64,000 nt of DNA. Source: Firmicutes bacterium HGW-Firmicutes-1 (lineage in GTDB: Bacteria > Bacillota > Clostridia > Lachnospirales > Vallitaleaceae). Within the stretch, counting starts at the first letter, position 1, and each line of letters opens with the position of its first letter. The stretch is taken from positions 124,001 through 188,000 of the forward strand of contig PHAG01000006.1 in assembly GCA_002841625.1 (NCBI GenBank), in the 5' to 3' direction. Both the position numbers and the translations under genes were made by a program. The notes below the pieces were generated by a model, which did not search any database, was not told the origin of the DNA, and was given only the letters and a program-made list of their open reading frames with translations. Shown here piece by piece: positions 1-10,800 of this stretch.

Positions 1-2
1 TA

Positions 3-3000
3 GATGAAAACTTGGACTTTTTCGCACTGTTTTCCTCGATTTCGGCAGTATTAGGAAATCCAGGACAGGCGGATTATGCCTATGCAAATAGTTTTATGGA
101 TAACTATGCCATTTATAGAAGTCAACTGGAGAAAGAGGAAAAACGACATGGAAAATCTGTTTCCATTAACTGGCCATTGTGGCGTGAAGGTGGCATGAAG
201 GTTGACAGTCAAGTGGAAAGGATGCTTGAGAGTAGAATGGGTATGAAGCTACTCGACACAGACAAAGGCGTAGAAGCATTTACAATTAGTTTGAATACTA
301 AGGTAGATCAGCTGATTGTAGTTCAAGGAAATAGAACGGAAGTCACAAATGCATTGTTAAATAGCAAAGAAAAAACTATAAATGAAAATTCAAATGAACA
401 TCCAAATGAACATTCAGATGAACATTCGAGTGAACATTCGAATAAACATTCAAATGAAGTATTTCAAGAGGTAACTGTCAACGAGGAGGAGCTGCTTAAA
501 AAGATACAGAAGGAACTCAAGGAAACAGTATCAAAAATATTAAAAATTCAAGAAAACGAAATTGATTTAGATGCTGATTTAAGTGAATTTGGTTTTGATT
601 CAATATCCTTTACAGAGTTTAGTAATGAGCTCAATGATAAATATAAACTACAATTAATGCCATCAATATTTTACGAGCATTCCACTTTGTTGTCCTTTGG
701 AAGGTATCTTTTAGAAGATTGCAAAGACGTCTTTATCAAATACTACGGTGATGGGCTTAAAGCAATTAAAAAAGATAACCAAAAGGAAGAAATCATTGTT
801 GAAGAAAAGAGAGTTAGAGCAAGATACAACCTGTCAAAACCATTATTAATCAATGAATTTATTAGAAAAGAAAGTGAACCAGTTGCTATCATTGGCATTA
901 GTGGAATTATGCCACAGTCAGATAATTTAGTGGATTTTTGGAATAATCTAGAGGCTGGCAAAGACTTAATAAAGGAAATCCCTAGTGATCGTTGGGACTA
1001 TAATGAATTTTTTGGTAACCCTATGACTGAACCTAATAAAACCAATGTGAAGTGGGGAGGGTTTATGAATGAGGTAGACAAGTTCGACCCATTGTTCTTT
1101 GGAATTTCTCCAAGGGAAGCGGAGCTTATGGACCCTCAACAAAGAATATTTCTACAAACAGTTTGGAAAACCATAGAAGATGCTGGCTATAAGTCTAAAG
1201 ATATCTCAGATACGAATACGGGTGTTTTTGTCGGTGTGGGTACTTCAGATTACAACGAATTACTTAAAGACCATGAGGTTGAGATACAGGCTCAAACCTC
1301 AACTGGAATATCGCACTCAGTTCTGGCAAATAGAATCTCATTTATTTTAAACTTACATGGGCCAAGTGAGCCAGTTGATACGGCTTGTTCAAGCTCACTT
1401 GTAGCAATTCATAGAGCGGTAGAAGCAATTCAATTAGGAAATTGTGATATGGCAATAGCAGGTGGTGTAAATGTGATTGCAAGTCCAACCCTATACATAT
1501 CCTTTAGCAAGGCGGGGATGCTTTGTGAAGACGGAAGATGTAAAACGTTTGATAAAAATGCCAACGGGTATGTTAGAGGTGAAGGAACGGGAGCTATACT
1601 TCTAAAGCCGTTATCTAAGGCAATTGAAGACTGTGATCATATTTATGCGGTAATTAAGGGAAGTGCAGTAAATCATGGAGGCCATGTAAACTCTTTAACA
1701 ACTCCAAATCCAAATGCCCAAGCAGATTTAATTAGTAAGGCGTGGAAAATAGCAGGAGTTAATCCTTCAACGATCGGGTATATTGAGGCACATGGTACTG
1801 GAACTAGCTTAGGAGATCCTATTGAAATCAATGGATTAAAAAAGGCGTTTGATCAACTTTATAAAGAATGGGGAATTACTTCCCAAAGTCAACAATGTGG
1901 AGTTGGGTCTGTTAAAACGAATATTGGACATCTAGAAACAGCTTCTGGTATTGCAGGACTTTTAAAAGTAATTCTTTCTATGAAAAATAAAAAAATACCA
2001 GCAAGTATTCATTTAACTGAACTTAATCCGTATATAAAATTAGAAGAAAGCCCGTTCTATATCGTAAAGAACACGAAAGATTGGGAACAAATTGGTAATG
2101 AGCCAAGAAGAGCAGGAGTGAGCTCCTTTGGCTTCGGTGGAACCAATGCCCATATTGCCCTTGAAGAATATATTCAAGCTGAGGTAAAGGAAGTTGAGGA
2201 ATTTGAACCACAGATTATAGTTTTATCTGCAAAAAACAGAAAAAGACTAGATAACTATGTTACGGAACTCCTTAAATTTATTGAGAACGCAAGCCAAAAG
2301 AGCAATGATGGTGCGTTGAATTTGCTTCAAAATGTTGAAAATGACTTAAAGAAATTAGCCGCTGAAATAATTATGGTGCCTGCTAATGAAATCAATGAGA
2401 ATGAAGCAATGGATGAATACGGATTTGATCCAGTAAATATAACTAGATTTTATGATATGGTTTGTGAGAAATTTAAAATTGATTTAAAAGCAAAAATAAA
2501 TTCAGGGTATACTTCTTTACATAATATTGGAAATGAATTAGTTACAGAGCACTTTGAACCATTGAAAAATTATTATCCGATAGACTTAAATACATATATT
2601 AAGACTACTCCAAAAGTTTCCTTAGCAGAAATGTCCTACACCTTACAAATAGGAAGAGATGCTATGGCTGATCGTATGGCAATCGTAGTGAGTAGCATTG
2701 AGGAGTTAAGAGAAAGGTTATGTGAATACCTAGATGGGAAGAAGGACATCAAGGATTTATTTATCAGTGCAGCAATTGATAACAAACAAAAAACCCTGCA
2801 ATTAATTGACGAAGAAGAGGGTCAAGAATTTATTGATATATTAATTCAAAAGGGTAAAACAAATAAAATTGCCCAGTTATGGGTTGGTGGTGTGGAAGTT
2901 GACTGGACTAAGGTGCAAAAAAGAGGAGACACTAGAAGACTATCCCTACCTACATATCCCTTTGCAAGAGATCGTTATTGGATACCCGAACAAGATGAAA

Positions 3001-6000
3001 GAAAATTGCTAAAAGCACAAAAAGAAAAAAATAAGCTTCATCCAATGATAGATAAAAACATCTCTACCTTTAAAGAACAAAGGTTTTTAACGGAGCTTAC
3101 TGGCAAGGAGTTTTATTTTGAAGATCATGTTATTGGTGGTAACAAAATACTTCCAGGAGTTGTATACCTTGAGCTTGCAAGAGCAGCAGGGGAACTATCC
3201 TCTGATGAAAAAGTAGCAAAAATAAAAGATGTTGTATGGACAAGACCAATAACTGAAGACGAAACAGGTACAAAGGTTAGTATTTGTCTTTTTCCAAAAA
3301 ATAATTTTGTTGACTTTGAAATTTCTACTGTAGATGAAGCGGGAAATGGTAAGGTTCATGGGCAAGGTAAACTTGTATTTGAAGACAACAAAAGCGATAC
3401 AGTGAAAAATGCAATCGTGGATATTGAAGCAATTAAAAAAAGCTGCAATAAAAATAGTAGTGGCGAAGAGTGCTATAGAAGATTTATTGACGCAGGTTTT
3501 AGCTATGGAAATAGCTTTCAAACAATAACGAAGCTTTATTCAAACGATCAAGAAGCACTTGGTCTATTAACATTGCCAGAACAATTAAAAAATAATTTTA
3601 ATAAATTTATTCTTCACCCATCTATTATGGATGGAGCATTGCAAACAGTTGCGGGTATTGGTGAAGACGATAAAACAACTTATCTGCCCTTTGCCCTTGG
3701 CGAGGTTGAAATTATTGGAGACCTTGTGGAAGAATGTTATGTTTATACAACTCTTTCCAAAAGTGAAGCAAAGGTAAAAAAATTCAAGGTTGAAATTCTT
3801 GATAATAAAGGAAATGTTCTTGTTAGGATTAAGGATTTTTCTTTAAGAGCTCTTGTAAAAGAACAAAAAGAAAAGGCTATAAAGGAAGAGTCTGAAACAA
3901 TTCACTATCGTGTTACGTGGGAAGAAAGCGCCCTCGACAATCATAAGACAGTAGATTTAGTAGCTAAAAGATTCCTGGTTTTTGATTGGGGAACAAAGCA
4001 GTTTAACAGCTTAAAGAAAAAATTAAGCTCTAAAAATAATGGTTTCATCATAGTTAAGGCAGGAGCTTCTTTCAAAAAGCTTAGTGAGGAGCAATACGAA
4101 ATTAACTTTAGTAACAGTGATAACTATATGGAATTAATAAAAGATCTCTCTAAGAATAGCAATATGCCTACACATATTCTTCACCTGTTAAACACTGGGG
4201 ATAATGAAAAACATACTGATTATAACAAACAATTAACCTATGAATTAGAAACAAGTGTGTACTCTATGTTTAACTTATGCCGTAGTCTTATTGAAGAAAA
4301 GCCTAAAGATAAAGTGAAAATCATTTATGCATTTCATAATGACTCTAAGAAAGCGAACCCTCATTATCAGGGAATTAGTGGATTCTTAAAAACTGTAGCA
4401 CTTGAAAACTCAAAAATTGGATTTAAGACTATAGAATTGGAAACAAAAAATTGCGAAGAAATCACCAATATATTCATTTCTGAAGCTGAGGTGAATGATT
4501 TAGAAGTCAAATATAGAGATGGGAAAAGATGGAGAAAATCCATTAAGGAATTAAAGGATATTGATGAACTAACAGTAGGAAATCATAAAACATTGGAAAG
4601 TTCAACCAGCCTTAAGGATAACGGTGTGTACATAATTACTGGAGGAACTGGAGGATTAGGATTAATATTTGCTAAACACATAGCTGAAAATTATAGTGGA
4701 ACTATAGTTTTATCAGGTCGTAGCGATATGGATGCTAAGAAGAGTGAAGAGCTTGAACGATTGAATGAGTATTCTTCAAAAGTAGTATATATGAAAGCAA
4801 ATATTTTAATAAAAGAAGAAGTTGAAAACTTAATTGCTGAAACAAAAAGTAGATTTGGAAGTATCGATGGTATTATCCATTGTGCAGGTGTAGTTAAGGA
4901 TTCCTATATAATAAATAAAACGCAAGATGAGATGAGCGAAGTTTTTGGTCCGAAAATATTTGGTACGAATTGGCTTGATGAGGCAACAAAGGAAGAAAAA
5001 CTTGACTTTTTTGTAATGTTTTCCTCTATTGCAGGGGTATTTGGAAATGCAGGACAGGCAGATTATGCCTATGCAAACAGCTATATGGACAATTTTGCAG
5101 GTATGAGGAATAAGCTTGTTGGAGAAGGTTTGCGTCAGGGAAAATCCTTATCGATTAACTGGCCACTTTGGAGAGCAGGGGGCATGAAAGTAGACAGTCA
5201 TACTGAAAAAATGTTGGAAGCTACAATTGGTATGAAGCTTTTAGATACGAAGATAGGTATTGACGGATTTACATTAGGATTACACCTAGATCAGCCTCAA
5301 TTAATTGTCGTTAATGGCTACAGAAATAAAATAAACAGTATTGTTCATAATACTGGTGAAAAAGAACACTCGAAAGTAGAAAATATTATCGAGATTGATA
5401 CAGAGGATTTGGTTAATAAGGTTCAAGAAGATTTGATGGAAGTGGTTTCCAAAATACTTAAGCTTCAAAAAGAGGATTTAGATTTAGAAGGAGATTTAAG
5501 TGAATTTGGGTTTGATTCCATTACCTTTACAGATTTTAGTAACCAGCTTAATGAAAAGTATAAGTTAAATATTATGCCATCAATATTTTATGAACATTCA
5601 ACTCTATCTTCTTTCATGGAATTTGCCTTAGAAGAATATAGGGAATTAATCTTAAGCTATTATGATAAAGATATGAAGTCAACAAAAAAACTGTTAAATG
5701 ATGATAATTTCAATAGTGAGAAACCTATGGTAGCAACATCAAATAGATTCATCAATACGATTGAAAGCCCGAAAATCGAACCCGTTGCAGTAATAGGTAT
5801 GAGTGGAATAATGCCACAATCAGAAAACCTAGAAGTCTTTTGGGACAATCTTGAGGCAGGAAAGGATTTGATTACAGAAATACCTCCTGATCGTTGGGAT
5901 TGGAAAGAAATCTATGGAAATCCAATGAGAGAAGCGAATAAAACCAATATTATTTGGGGTGGCTTTATGAAGGAAGTTGATAAGTTTGACCCGCTGTTTT

Positions 6001-7712
6001 TTGGTATTTCTCCAAGGGAAGCAGAACTTATGGATCCGCAACAGAGGATTTTCCTTGAGACAGTGTGGAGGACGATTGAAGATGCAGGTTACAAATCAAC
6101 AGATATTTCTGGAACAAAAACAGGAGTATTTGTTGGAGTAGGAACCTCGGATTATAACGATGTAATAAAAGACTCGGGTATTGAAATACAGGCGCAAACT
6201 GCTACAGGAATGGCTCATTGTGTTCTTGCAAACAGAGTATCCTATTTGCTTAACCTTCATGGACCAAGTGAACCGATAGATACTGCTTGTTCAAGCTCGC
6301 TAGTTGCAATTCATAGAGCTGTTGAAGCTATACAATATGGCAATTGCACTATGGCAATTGCAGGAGGAATTAATGTTATTACAAGTCCAACTCTATATAT
6401 CTCTTTCAGCAAAGCTGGAATGTTATGCGAAGATGGAAGATGTAAGACCTTTGACAAAAATGCGAATGGCTATGTTAGAGGGGAAGGTTCTGGAGCAGTG
6501 CTATTAAAACCACTGAGCAAAGCAATTGGAGATGGAGATTATATATACGGTGTGATAAAAGGAAGTGCAGTAAATCATGGAGGACATGCGAATTCTTTGA
6601 CAACCCCAAATCCCAATGCACAAGCAGAACTCATTGTTACAGCTTGGGAGAAAGCGGAAATAGACCCTTCTACGGTAGGATATATTGAAGCTCATGGAAC
6701 TGGTACAAGCCTTGGAGATCCAATAGAGATAAATGGTTTAAAGAAGGCCTTTAGTGAGCTGAATTCAAAGTGGGGAAATAGTATTGAAGAGCCTCATTGT
6801 GCCATTGGATCAGTTAAGACAAATATTGGACATCTTGAAACTGCAGCAGGAATATCTGGCTTACTAAAAGTATTACTAGCATTTAAACATAAAATAATTC
6901 CAGCAAATATTAACCTTAAGAAAATAAATCCATATATCCAATTAGAAGGAAGCCCATTCTATATTATAAATCAATCGATACAGTGGGAGAAAATAGGTAA
7001 TGAACCAAGGCGTGCTGGTGTAAGCTCCTTTGGTTTTGGTGGAACGAATGCCCATATAGTTCTTGAGGAGTATGAAAATAATAAACAGATCGAAACAATT
7101 TATAATGAACCTTCAATCACCGTTTTGTCAGCCAAAAACAATGAAAGTTTGACAACTTATGCACATGATATGGTGGAATTTCTGGAAAGGAAGATTGTGA
7201 AAAAGGAAGCCTTAAACATGAAGGATATGTCATTTACCTCAATCTATGGAAGAGACGCCATGGAAGAAAGAGTAGCAATCCTTGCATCAAGTGTTGAAGA
7301 ACTTAAAGACAAACTTGAGGGATTTTTAAGCAAGGACATAAATGTTGTTGGGTTATTTATGGGAAGTACAAAGGCAAATAAAAAACAGCGACTCGTAACA
7401 AAAGAAAAAGAAGAGGTTAATCATCTTACCCTAAATAAAAACCTTGATGAAATTGCAAAACTATGGGTTATTGGTACTGAAATTGACTGGAGCAGCATTT
7501 GCAATACCGAGACTTCATCAAAAATTTCCTTGCCTACATATCCGTTCAGTAGGGAAAGGTATTGGGTCACTAAAACTGATTCAAATGAAAATCTTCAAAT
7601 TGAAGAGCAACCAAACAATGATTCAGAGCTTGAAATACTAATGGCACTTGAAGCGGGAGAAATTGATTTTGAAGATGCAGTAATGCTAATGGAGGAAGGA
7701 CTATATGAATAA
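3..7712 (+). CDS. trans-AT polyketide synthase subunit (5' end outside window)
   Basis: Modular type I PKS of the trans-AT class: every KS runs into the post-KS linker (LPTYPFAxxRYW) and then DH, KR or the C-terminus, with no AT domain. The frame is open to the window edge, so the gene is 5'-truncated. Numbering from the codon at 3: end of a KR (Tyr25, YAYAN motif), an Asn-Glu-His-Ser repeat linker, ACP (GFDS, Ser200), KS1 (Cys462, His597, His643), an ACP-like insertion without Ser (GFDP, about 760-870), DH (HxxxGxxxxPG His1042; HPSIMD Asp1210), KR (GGTGGLG; Tyr1688), ACP (Ser1839), KS2 (Cys2096), and a C-terminal acidic helical tail of about 35 residues that looks like a docking domain. The protein overlaps the next gene by 8 nt. 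KS1-DH-KR-ACP should install a trans double bond. KS2 lacks its own processing domains and works with the KR-ACP that opens the next protein. Class call is secure; product unknown. Confidence 0.95.
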   Translation, partial: DENLDFFALFSSISAVLGNPGQADYAYANSFMDNYAIYRSQLEKEEKRHGKSVSINWPLWREGGMKVDSQVERMLESRMGMKLLDTDKGVEAFTISLNTKVDQLIVVQGNRTEVTNALLNSKEKTINENSNEHPNEHSDEHSSEHSNKHSNEVFQEVTVNEEELLKKIQKELKETVSKILKIQENEIDLDADLSEFGFDSISFTEFSNELNDKYKLQLMPSIFYEHSTLLSFGRYLLEDCKDVFIKYYGDGLKAIKKDNQKEEIIVEEKRVRARYNLSKPLLINEFIRKESEPVAIIGISGIMPQSDNLVDFWNNLEAGKDLIKEIPSDRWDYNEFFGNPMTEPNKTNVKWGGFMNEVDKFDPLFFGISPREAELMDPQQRIFLQTVWKTIEDAGYKSKDISDTNTGVFVGVGTSDYNELLKDHEVEIQAQTSTGISHSVLANRISFILNLHGPSEPVDTACSSSLVAIHRAVEAIQLGNCDMAIAGGVNVIASPTLYISFSKAGMLCEDGRCKTFDKNANGYVRGEGTGAILLKPLSKAIEDCDHIYAVIKGSAVNHGGHVNSLTTPNPNAQADLISKAWKIAGVNPSTIGYIEAHGTGTSLGDPIEINGLKKAFDQLYKEWGITSQSQQCGVGSVKTNIGHLETASGIAGLLKVILSMKNKKIPASIHLTELNPYIKLEESPFYIVKNTKDWEQIGNEPRRAGVSSFGFGGTNAHIALEEYIQAEVKEVEEFEPQIIVLSAKNRKRLDNYVTELLKFIENASQKSNDGALNLLQNVENDLKKLAAEIIMVPANEINENEAMDEYGFDPVNITRFYDMVCEKFKIDLKAKINSGYTSLHNIGNELVTEHFEPLKNYYPIDLNTYIKTTPKVSLAEMSYTLQIGRDAMADRMAIVVSSIEELRERLCEYLDGKKDIKDLFISAAIDNKQKTLQLIDEEEGQEFIDILIQKGKTNKIAQLWVGGVEVDWTKVQKRGDTRRLSLPTYPFARDRYWIPEQDERKLLKAQKEKNKLHPMIDKNISTFKEQRFLTELTGKEFYFEDHVIGGNKILPGVVYLELARAAGELSSDEKVAKIKDVVWTRPITEDETGTKVSICLFPKNNFVDFEISTVDEAGNGKVHGQGKLVFEDNKSDTVKNAIVDIEAIKKSCNKNSSGEECYRRFIDAGFSYGNSFQTITKLYSNDQEALGLLTLPEQLKNNFNKFILHPSIMDGALQTVAGIGEDDKTTYLPFALGEVEIIGDLVEECYVYTTLSKSEAKVKKFKVEILDNKGNVLVRIKDFSLRALVKEQKEKAIKEESETIHYRVTWEESALDNHKTVDLVAKRFLVFDWGTKQFNSLKKKLSSKNNGFIIVKAGASFKKLSEEQYEINFSNSDNYMELIKDLSKNSNMPTHILHLLNTGDNEKHTDYNKQLTYELETSVYSMFNLCRSLIEEKPKDKVKIIYAFHNDSKKANPHYQGISGFLKTVALENSKIGFKTIELETKNCEEITNIFISEAEVNDLEVKYRDGKRWRKSIKELKDIDELTVGNHKTLESSTSLKDNGVYIITGGTGGLGLIFAKHIAENYSGTIVLSGRSDMDAKKSEELERLNEYSSKVVYMKANILIKEEVENLIAETKSRFGSIDGIIHCAGVVKDSYIINKTQDEMSEVFGPKIFGTNWLDEATKEEKLDFFVMFSSIAGVFGNAGQADYAYANSYMDNFAGMRNKLVGEGLRQGKSLSINWPLWRAGGMKVDSHTEKMLEATIGMKLLDTKIGIDGFTLGLHLDQPQLIVVNGYRNKINSIVHNTGEKEHSKVENIIEIDTEDLVNKVQEDLMEVVSKILKLQKEDLDLEGDLSEFGFDSITFTDFSNQLNEKYKLNIMPSIFYEHSTLSSFMEFALEEYRELILSYYDKDMKSTKKLLNDDNFNSEKPMVATSNRFINTIESPKIEPVAVIGMSGIMPQSENLEVFWDNLEAGKDLITEIPPDRWDWKEIYGNPMREANKTNIIWGGFMKEVDKFDPLFFGISPREAELMDPQQRIFLETVWRTIEDAGYKSTDISGTKTGVFVGVGTSDYNDVIKDSGIEIQAQTATGMAHCVLANRVSYLLNLHGPSEPIDTACSSSLVAIHRAVEAIQYGNCTMAIAGGINVITSPTLYISFSKAGMLCEDGRCKTFDKNANGYVRGEGSGAVLLKPLSKAIGDGDYIYGVIKGSAVNHGGHANSLTTPNPNAQAELIVTAWEKAEIDPSTVGYIEAHGTGTSLGDPIEINGLKKAFSELNSKWGNSIEEPHCAIGSVKTNIGHLETAAGISGLLKVLLAFKHKIIPANINLKKINPYIQLEGSPFYIINQSIQWEKIGNEPRRAGVSSFGFGGTNAHIVLEEYENNKQIETIYNEPSITVLSAKNNESLTTYAHDMVEFLERKIVKKEALNMKDMSFTSIYGRDAMEERVAILASSVEELKDKLEGFLSKDINVVGLFMGSTKANKKQRLVTKEKEEVNHLTLNKNLDEIAKLWVIGTEIDWSSICNTETSSKISLPTYPFSRERYWVTKTDSNENLQIEEQPNNDSELEILMALEAGEIDFEDAVMLMEEGLYE
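380..458 (+). repeat. 12-bp coding repeat (Asn-Glu-His-Ser units)
   Basis: About six imperfect 12-bp units of the form aatgaacattca encode Asn-Glu-His-Ser variants in the linker between the KR and the first ACP. The tract looks like a slippage-prone flexible linker and not a folded domain. Confidence 0.8.
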
Positions 7713-7820
7713 TAATAATTTAGATAAAAGACAGATATTAAAGATGGTTAGTAATCGCGAGATAACATCACAAGAAGCACTAGTACTAATTAAACAGTTG
7801 GAAAAAGCTCCAAGGAAATT
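7590..7820 (+). other. predicted inter-subunit docking interface of the two PKS proteins
   Basis: The first PKS ends in a helix-prone segment with the core LEAGEIDFEDAVMLMEEG. The second starts with DKRQILKMVSNREITSQEALVLIKQLEK-type helices (key residues ILKMV, ITSQEALVLI). Paired C- and N-terminal helical segments of this look are known from four-helix-bundle docking domains of trans-AT PKSs. They join KS2 at the end of one chain to the KR-ACP at the start of the next, so one module is split over two proteins. Assignment is by pattern only. Confidence 0.65.
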
Positions 7821-10800
7821 AAATAAAGAACAGTACAAAGAAGAACAGTACAAAGAAGAACAGTACAAAGAAGAACAGTACAAAGAAGAACAGTACAAAG
7901 AAGAACAGTACAAAGAAGAACAGTACAAAGAAGAACAATACAAAGAAGAACAATACAAAAATGAAATTTCCGAAATCATGTATTATGAACTTGATTGGGA
8001 AAGAATGCCTTTATCTTCTAAGGAAATCAAGGAAGATAAACTAAACAACTTAATCGTTTTTTCTTTAGATACTTCAGAAATAAGTGCATATGAAAAAGCT
8101 AATAATGTACAACTGGATAATAGCATTATTGTAAGACCAGGAAAAGGATTTAATAAAATTAGCAGTAGGGAATTTGAAATTGCTCCTGAGAAAAAAGAGG
8201 ATTATATTCTTCTTTTCTCAGAGCTTTTGGAGAGTGAATTTAATCCAAGTTCAATTATTGACTTATGGTCAACAAAAATCAACAACAATAATTTGAAGCT
8301 AGAAGAATCAACAGAGTTACTAGATTATGGAATTTCACCAATATTTCATATTGTAAAGGCTATTCATCAGCTTAAGATAAAATCCATAACAAGATTTATT
8401 TCAGTTATGAATCATTCAAAGGAAAAAGTCAATCCCTTTGCTTTTGCTATAAAAGGTTTTTCAGGTTCTCTTAACAAGAGCATGCCAAGATTAAATTTTT
8501 CTACTATGGAGTTGGAGGAATTTAGTCTTGAAAAAGGTTTTGAACTTATTTTAAGGGAATTGTCTATCGAAGAAAAATACATTTATCAAGACATTATGTA
8601 TAAAAAAGACGAAAGATATATAAGAAAAATTAAGGAAGCAGTACTTAATGAGGTAGTGCATAATGAAACAGGTATTAAGGATGATGAAATAAAAATAAGA
8701 AAAGACGGCGTATATTTAATTACTGGTGGAGCAGGTGGATTAGGAATTGTTTTAGCAAAACATCTTGTAAGTAAGTATAATGCAAAGCTTATTTTAACTG
8801 GCAGATCAGCCCTTAAGCAAAATAAAAAAGATGAGCTTAAAAAAATGAATGAAGAAGGTGGAGAAATAACCTATTTTCAAGGAAATGTTGGAAATAATGA
8901 GGAAATGGAAGTTGTCATAAGTAAAATTAATAAGAAGTATGGTGCCTTAAACGGGGTAATACATATTGCAGGTTTGCCAGGTTCCATGGAACTTAGCAAA
9001 AAAGAGATCAATGAATTCAAAGAAACACTATTTCCTAAAGTTCAAGGAACCATAGTTCTTGATGAGGTAACTAAAAATGAAGATATAGACTTTATGTTAT
9101 TCTTTTCATCGGCTTCTTCAGTGTTAGGGGACTTTGGTCAAGGTGATTACTCAGTATCAAATAGATTTTTAGATGGATATGTTAAATATCGTGAAGGCTT
9201 AAGAAATGAAAACCTAAGAAAAGGTGTAACAAAAGCAGTCAATTGGCCTCTTTGGAGAGATGGAGGCATGCACCTAGATAGGAAAGTTGAGGAGTTATAC
9301 TTAAGAACCTCAGGTATGAGCTATTTAGAAAACAAAGCAGGAATGGATTCTTTTGAGAAAATATTGAGTAGTATTAAAAGTTATTCAATCGTTCTTTCTG
9401 GAAATAAAGAAAAAATACAAAAGTTTATAAGTAAAGAAAATGATGGTAAAATGCTAGATACCCAAGGAGAAAGAAAAAATATCCAAAGAGGTAGCTTTAA
9501 AACGCAAGCTCCTAAATCGTTGTCCATAAAAGAAAAGATTGAATTTGATGTAAAAGAAATAGCCAGTAAAATAATAAAAATTCCTAGTAATAAGCTTGAT
9601 ATCAATGAAAATCTAGGAGCTTTTGGCTTTGATTCAATAAGTCTTAAAGAATTAGGCGATAAATTAGGTGAGCTATATGGAATTGAACTTTCACCCACCG
9701 TATTCTTTGCTCAAAGCGATATACAAGGTTTATGTGAATACATAGGTTCAGAATTCCAAGAAGTGGTTAGTAATCTTTATTTAGAGGATCATGAAAACAA
9801 CGTTGAAGTTTCAACGGTTGTTGAGACAACAAAGAAGCTGGCACTGCAAAGGAAAATAAGCAACCATCAACAAAGGGCTATGGAAAAAGAGCCGGTTGCC
9901 ATAATAGGAATGAGTGGTATTTACCCAGGTTCAAAAAATCTAGAAGAATTTTGGGATAATCTTGAGGCAGAAAAAGATTTGATAACTGAAATACCTCTTG
10001 ACAGATGGGACTGGAGAGAGTACTACAGTGAAGACCCGTCAGAACCAAATAAGACAAATGCAAAATGGGGCGGTTTTATCGAGGATATAGATAAATTCGA
10101 CGGACATTTTTTTAATATATCTAGGCGAGAAGCAGAGCTTATGGATCCACAACAAAGATTGTTTTTACAAACCTCCTGGAAAGCAATAGAAGATTCAGGC
10201 TATAAACCATCAGAGTTTTGGGGAAGAAACATTGGTGTATTTGTTGGAACACAGTTTACCGATTATCAAGACATAATGGCAGATAAAATTGAAATACAAG
10301 CCCAAATGGGTACTGGAAATGCGCATGCATTACTTAGTAATAGAATATCCTTTTTGCTAAACTTGAAAGGACCAAGTGAGGCAATTGATACTGCTTGCTC
10401 AAGTGCACTTGTAGCCGTACATAGAGCGGTTAAGTCCATACAAAGTGGTGAAAGCGAGCTTGCCCTTGCTGGTGGTGTAAGCTTAACGATATCACCCTAC
10501 ACTCATTTGGGTGCTTCAAAGCTTGGTATACTATCACCAGATGGTAAGTGCAAGACTTTTGACAAAGGTGCAAACGGATATGTAAAAGGGGAAGGTATTG
10601 GTTCACTACTACTAAAACCACTTAGTAAAGCAATCGCTGACAATGACCATATATATGCTGTCATAAAAAGCACGGTAGAAAGTCACGGAGGAAGGGCCAA
10701 TTCACTTACTGCACCCAATTCAGACGCACAGGCAGCGATGCTTGTTAAAGCGTATGAAGAAGCAGGTATTGAACCAGAAAGTATTTCCTATATTGAAGCA

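Noticed and set aside
2340-2560. Functional acyl carrier protein between KS1 and DH
   Set aside because: The carrier Ser is replaced by Pro (GFDP), and the segment interrupts the post-KS linker.
7828-7962. Array of short repeats that could suggest a CRISPR locus
   Set aside because: Units are 15 bp, contiguous, without spacers and in frame within a PKS gene.
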